DNA from: Bacillota bacterium
GTDB lineage: Bacteria; Bacillota; Clostridia; Peptostreptococcales; Anaerovoracaceae
Direction: 5' to 3'
Assembly: GCA_905372035.1 (NCBI GenBank)
Contig: CAJPNN010000045.1
Span: 1-14,383, forward strand
DNA length: 14,383 nucleotides
A program made the translations under genes and the position numbers. This document shows positions 14,297-14,383 of the stretch, in pieces (position 1 is the first letter of the stretch; each line of letters opens with the position of its first letter). Under the pieces are notes generated by a model. It made no database searches and was not told where the DNA came from. It saw nothing but the letters and a program-made list of their open reading frames with translations.

Positions 14297-14325
14297 TTTT
14301 TATAATATCACTTTTTCTGTGGATT
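14277..14325. repeat. 9-bp inverted repeat around the aminopeptidase promoter
   Basis: AATCCACAG (14277-14285) and CTGTGGATT (14317-14325) are perfect inverted copies 31 bp apart. The inner arm lies between -10 and -35, the outer arm just upstream of the -35. Each arm contains ATCCACA, the core of a DnaA box, with both leading positions (A/A or G/A for TT) differing. Confidence 0.55.
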
Positions 14326-14340
14326 CTATTTTCATAATAT

Positions 14341-14383
14341 AAAATTTATTTTTTATATAGGAGTTGTTATTCCGAACTGATGC
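14341..14383 (-). repeat. Right copy of the 43-bp inverted repeat, cut by the window end
   Basis: Reverse complement identical to 12592-12634 without a mismatch. The match runs to the last base of the window, so the repeat may be longer. The copy lies about 105 bp upstream of the aminopeptidase start codon, outside its promoter. Confidence 0.9.

Noticed and set aside
12592..14383. Interpreting the inverted repeats as ends of an insertion sequence.
   Set aside because: The enclosed gene is a normal M29 aminopeptidase, not a transposase. No target-site duplication can be tested because the right copy is cut by the window end.

Overview
The window looks like chromosomal DNA from a low-GC Gram-positive anaerobe of the class Clostridia. 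The signs are AT-rich intergenic DNA, strong AGGAGG-type ribosome binding sites, several GTG/TTG starts, a T-box leader on an aminoacyl-tRNA synthetase gene, and small Clostridia-type families (DUF3793, DUF2325, a short P-loop protein, UPF0210 with its ACT partner). Genus and species cannot be fixed from the sequence alone. There is no rRNA, tRNA, CRISPR array, transposase, integrase or phage gene.

Left block, all minus strand. At 72-926 is a DUF2325-DUF3793 gene pair. A 24-bp palindrome lies upstream (993-1016) and a terminator at the left edge. Next comes a tight three-gene unit, HAD phosphatase - EamA transporter - Nudix hydrolase (3266 to 1063). A monocistronic P-loop ATPase (3359-3778) has its own sigma-A promoter and a strong leader hairpin.

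Central block, minus strand. ung and recX overlap. A sigma-A promoter lying over the 3' end of recX drives a T-box leader with an AUC specifier candidate. This leads into ileS, a type 2 isoleucyl-tRNA synthetase whose HIGH motif reads G-I-H-H, and then rlmN, which overlaps ileS by 4 nt. Isoleucine supply should therefore control an rRNA/tRNA methylase as well as the synthetase. A clean terminator follows rlmN.

Plus-strand block. At 9802-12468 is an operon of an Elp3-like radical SAM protein, an ACT-domain protein (UPF0237) and UPF0210. The last two are a well-known conserved pair of uncertain function.

Right end. The operon converges on an M29 aminopeptidase gene (12997-14235, minus) across a structured 528-bp intergenic region. 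That region holds hairpins, an AT-rich stretch and a cluster of DnaA-box-like 9-mers, two of them perfect TTATCCACA. The segment containing the cluster and the aminopeptidase gene is bracketed by a perfect 43-bp inverted repeat (12592-12634 and 14341-14383) that runs into the window edge. This bracketed, origin-like segment is the least conventional part of the window. The G-x-H-H synthetase, the palindrome before the DUF2325/DUF3793 pair and the ileS-rlmN coupling are the next most interesting points.
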